Shown piece after piece: positions 60,190 to 64,000 of a DNA stretch of 64,000 bases (positions are counted from its first letter, which is position 1; the number at the start of each line of letters is the position of its first letter). The translations under genes and the position numbers were made by a program. The notes beneath the pieces were generated by a model, which saw only the letters and a list, made by a program, of their open reading frames with translations, was not told where the DNA came from and made no database searches. The DNA lies in the NCBI RefSeq assembly GCF_003672135.1, contig NC_039513.1, positions 14,287,591 to 14,351,590 of the forward strand. The letters run 5' to 3'. Source of the stretch: Ooceraea biroi (lineage: Eukaryota; Arthropoda; Insecta; Hymenoptera; Formicidae).

Positions 60190-63108
60190 ATGGTAGAAGA
60201 TAGAGCTCCAATTAATACAGAAACCAAGTATCATATAGTAAATGCGGATCAGGACGTCGCAGAGGAAACGCGCGGAGTAAAAACAAGGATGCCTTCCGAG
60301 ATGAGATCGATTAGCGCGAGTGACTGGGTTACAGTCGCCGTCCTCTGTTTCGTAAATCTCATAAATTATATGGACCGCTTTACAATCGCTGGTGAGTATT
60401 ATTATATTATTTTGCTCATTTATTACCTTAATTGGATATCATGGAAATATGTAACTGATAAACAAGCTTTTTTACAAGGTAGAATATTAATTAATATTAA
60501 TTCTTATGAGCGATATTAATTTGTTCCTCTAGGAATATTGAGTGAGATTAAACGGGACTTTGATATTGGCAATGATAAGTCAGGGCTGCTACAGACTGCA
60601 TTTATTTTGAGTTACATGGTATTTGCACCATTATTTGGCTATTTGGGAGATCGTTATAACCGGAAACTCATTATGAGCAGTGGTGTATTTCTGTGGTGCC
60701 TAACCACATTTATTGGCTCTTATATGAAAGTAAGTATAATTTTGTTCTATCGAAATAAATAGTGATTTAGATAAGGTGACAAAAATATTATACTGCAAGC
60801 AGTACATATTAAAATGTAATTCTAATCTACTGAAAATAATCTGTATGTATGTATAATAAACGTGATATTAATCTGTTTCAGACATTTGGATGGTTCCTAT
60901 TTTTTAGAACACTTGTTGGTATAGGAGAAGCAAGTTATTCTACAATTGCACCAACAATAATTAGCGATCTGTTTGTAAAAGATGTACGGTCTAAAATGCT
61001 TGCTCTATTTTACTTTGCTATTCCAGTTGGAAGGTATCATTGTTATTTGATATATTGATTAATATGCGTAGTAATAAAATTTATGTGAGAATATATATAT
61101 ATATATATATATACATTATTAAATGTTTATTTTAGTGGTTTAGGATATATCACGGGTGGTGAGACAGCTCGTATCAGTGGTTACTGGCAATGGGGATTAC
61201 GTATTACTCCTATATTAGGTATTATAGCTATTCTCCTATTGCTCACTGTGGTAAGAGATCCCATTAGAGGTGAACGAGAGGGTGGCGTTCACTTGACAAG
61301 TACTACATGGTCACATGATATCAAGGAATTATTGAAAAAGTAATTATTAGTTGTATTACATATATTTATTCTATATAATAAATTATTTGCACATTTCCAA
61401 GATAGAAGAACAGATCTTGTATTACTTTACTTTGATAAATTTATGACATTTATATAACATTCCTGTTTAGTAAGTAGAAAGTTTATTATATTATCGATAT
61501 AATTTTCAGTCCAAGCTTTATGCTCTCTACTGCAGGATTTACTTGTGTGGCATTTGTCACAGGTGCACTGGCATGGTGGGCACCAACATATCTACAATTA
61601 GGTTTCCAATTACTTCCTAATCAAATGAAGATTGATCCAGACGAGTATGTCTCTTTTTAAATTTATTCTATAGTAAATATTGTATAGTAAACATTAATAC
61701 ATCCCAAGAATTAATAGAATCAAAAAATAAAAAGATATAATAGAAGATGACACAATAATATTATTATATTGTGTTTCAGTGTTGCATATAAATTTGGATT
61801 AATTGGTATGGCATCTGGTTTAATAGGAGTACCTTTAGGCTCCGCCATAGCACAAAAATTACGAGTTTACTGGCAACAAGCTGATCCTTTAATATGTGCC
61901 ATAGGTCTTTTAATAAGTGCTCCTTTATTATTTTTTGCTATGATTACTGCCAATACAAATTCGACCCTTTGTTACATACTAGTATTCTGTGGTCAAGTGT
62001 CATTAAATTTGAATTGGTCCATTGTAGCCGATATGTTATTGGTAAGTAATTGGCAAGGTTCTAACTTGCTTAGTTAGCTTGAAAATTACAACAGGAATCA
62101 TTAATTAGTAAGATAAATGTAATTATCTTCTATCTATGTATTATATCACAGTATGTAGTTATTCCTACAAGAAGGTCTACCGCAGAAGCATTTCAAATAC
62201 TTATTGCACATGCTCTTGGAGATGCAGGCAGTCCCTATCTTATTGGAGTTGTATGTATAACATAATAATTTATTCTTCATAATATCATGAAGACAAATAC
62301 ATTCACATTTATATTTATATTTATTTTAGATATCGGAAAGATTAAAATCCACATTACTACCAACTGTGGTAGGACAAGCCGGTGTTCATAGCAATCAAAA
62401 TATAATTGTAGAATTTCGTAGTCTACAATACGCGATGTTTCTTACTATGTTTGTGGAAGTAATCGGTGCTCTATTTTTCTTCTTGACAGCACTGCACATA
62501 CAAAAAGATAAGGCGTTAGTTGACCTCGCTATTGCCGGTAAGTGAAAAATTATTAAGTAATGATTATAATGTAGATATACAGTTGATAAAAGTTGAGATA
62601 AAATACCTTTACATCGTTTACATCAAAATCGTAAGCATATGCATACATGTACACATTATTATAATTTTTTAATATAACCAAAAGTTCTTCCACAAATTTA
62701 ATACAAGTATGTTAACACAATAATACAGTGTACTTTGCAAAAATAATTTCTTATCAAGTTATAAACACGCGCACATACAAAAACACACATAACACACATA
62801 CACACTACTATTAAATAAAATATCAAGGCAGCGTTCACCCTTTGGTAAGTTTGGAAGCTACATATATATATATATATATATATTCGGAAAAACTCAAAGA
62901 CAATGTTACTTGTAAAAATGATCATAGTAATGCTAATGACGCTAACAAATTAACATACGTGACGTATATTACCCCTGTAGTTAGATCTGGTTGGAATGTG
63001 AAATAAAAATTTGCAACTTCACTAAAAACATGCTATTTTTGCACAGTGCATGAATTGTTTTCAACTTTGGACTTGCGAGCACAAGTTTTGGGATCAAAAA
63101 GAAGGTAG
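60190..63108 (+). CDS. spin: Spinster-type lysosomal MFS transporter
   Basis: Spinster/SPNS1 is a late-endosome and lysosome membrane transporter; SPNS1 exports lysophospholipids. There are nine exons: 60190-60391, 60533-60729, 60882-61033, 61136-61339, 61510-61644, 61780-62041, 62152-62250, 62330-62537 and 63047-63108. They total 1521 nt, or 506 residues. Twelve hydrophobic segments fit the major facilitator fold. Family landmarks are NYMDRFTIAGIL in helix 1, the MFS loop GYLGDRYNRK, RTLVGIGEASYSTIAPTIIS, and IPTRRSTAEAFQILIAHALGDAGSPY. The last exon encodes a short cytoplasmic tail (HELFSTLDLRAQVLGSKRR). The Met at 60190 gives a ~50-residue polar N-terminus before helix 1. Divergent with LIN37. 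Confidence 0.95.
62538..63046 (+). other. Last intron of spinster
   Basis: 509 bp AT-rich intron with a (TA)n run near 62860-62882. No other feature. Confidence 0.6.
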
Positions 63109-64000
63109 TATGCAAATTATCGGTTTTGTTTAAGACGCTAGACATTTTTATCTGCATATTAATACGTATGTGTATTATAGAAGAGACAAATATTTATAAA
63201 ATGAAAGTTGTATCAAATATTTTATATCAAATATTTTATAAGATTACAAGAATAAGTAAAAGAAGCAAACTTATTCATACTCATTTTTATTCATAGGTAT
63301 CTTTTTCTTTCATACATGTACACATAAACATTTATATTAATTAACTAAAAGTTGAGAAGGATGATTACTATTTTAATTGATACTTAATAAAACTTATTGA
63401 AGTTCTGTTAGTTACATTGAACTTGTAATATCCGACTTGGTTAAATCTTAGCTGTCTCATTTTTATTCTTTTATGTATTAACTTTTTATTTTTACTTTTC
63501 ATTTAATATATCTTTAATATCGTGGCGCTTAATTTGTTAAAGCTCCTTAAGTCTTCTATTTTTTTAATATCGAAACCAAAGTGACAAATAACGTAGCTTC
63601 AATCCGGAAATCAGAACTCTACAGTAGTAACCACAGCGAAAGCCTTAAAGTTTTAATTAATGTTTTTGCTCAATTATGTGTCATGTATTTATTAATTTTT
63701 ATTATTGGCAGTATAGTTTTAAATCTTTATTTTATATTCCACCAATCAAAGTGGAGTAATGTATTTACATAAACATTGAATAATTTTTAATAGAAGTATA
63801 TATAATTTTTATGCGATAATTTGCATATAATCATGCCAATTTTGTCTATTTATATGCATTCACATAAAAATAATGCTTAACGTGTTAAGGAATGTGTGAA
63901 TTAAAAACATGATTAATATAGCGATGTTATATAGCAAATCTAACATACTAATTTCTTCAATACATTTACGCATTAGCGTAAATGTATTAACATAATCACA
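63109..64000. other. Downstream of spinster
   Basis: 3' UTR and AT-rich spacer to the window edge. The frame at 63581-63772 is hydrophobic but has no splice or family support. A perfect small palindrome is at 63959-63988. Confidence 0.5.
63959..63988. repeat. Perfect 13 bp stem, 4 nt loop palindrome
   Basis: AATACATTTACGC, loop ATTA, then the exact reverse complement. About 850 bp beyond the spinster stop. Function unknown. Confidence 0.85.

Noticed and set aside
63581..63772. 63-codon hydrophobic plus-strand frame
   Set aside because: AT-rich DNA often gives hydrophobic chance frames; no supporting context.
1..64000. CRISPR arrays, bacterial operons, rRNA genes, viral insertions
   Set aside because: None seen; all genes are intron-bearing insect genes and the repeats are transposons or microsatellites.

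Overview
This window reads as nuclear genomic DNA from an insect, most likely a hymenopteran such as an ant. The grounds are very AT-rich spacers, short GT-AG introns (often 60 to 150 bp), and insect versions of conserved genes including decapentaplegic, KSR, FEM1B, LIN37 and spinster. There is no sign of a bacterium, virus or organelle. Coding models were built by hand from exon similarity, splice sites and reading phase. Every multi-exon model except one KSR junction closes in frame.

Layout, left to right: dpp (+, 2829-6126); FEM1B (-, 8808-12908); a Tc1/mariner-type transposon with 313 bp terminal inverted repeats (13325-15285); CEP290 (+, 15773-24984); a fast-evolving single-pass membrane/coiled-coil gene, possibly CCPG1-like (-, 27590-30998); a broken non-LTR retrotransposon (-, about 31249-36631); a 240 bp MITE (36831-37070); MINPP1 (+, 37343-39489); geminin (-, 39568-40907); BRCC36 (+, 41918-43151); KSR (-, 43870-49419); ANKRD13 (+, 50183-55048); LIN37 (-, 57175-58836); spinster (+, 60190-63108).

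All eleven host genes strictly alternate in strand. The window is therefore a chain of head-to-head pairs (FEM1B/CEP290, CCPG1-like/MINPP1, geminin/BRCC36, KSR/ANKRD13, LIN37/spinster) joined by tail-to-tail pairs. All the large transposons lie in head-to-head spacers. The genes do not form one pathway. They cover development (dpp), ubiquitin-linked control (FEM1B, BRCC36, ANKRD13), cilia (CEP290), Ras-MAPK signalling (KSR), inositol phosphate turnover (MINPP1), lysosomal transport (spinster) and the cell cycle (geminin; LIN37 of the DREAM/MuvB complex). The geminin upstream region carries a dense CCAAT-box cluster typical of cell-cycle promoters.

The items most worth a second look are a tandem pair of small hairpins with a compensatory base-pair change (27107-27225), the geminin CCAAT cluster, a perfect 27 bp inverted repeat next to an ANKRD13 splice acceptor, a MINPP1 with HSG where HAE is expected, and the unplaced membrane gene at 27590-30998. 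I found no CRISPR array, no convincing tRNA or rRNA gene and no clearly new multi-gene system.
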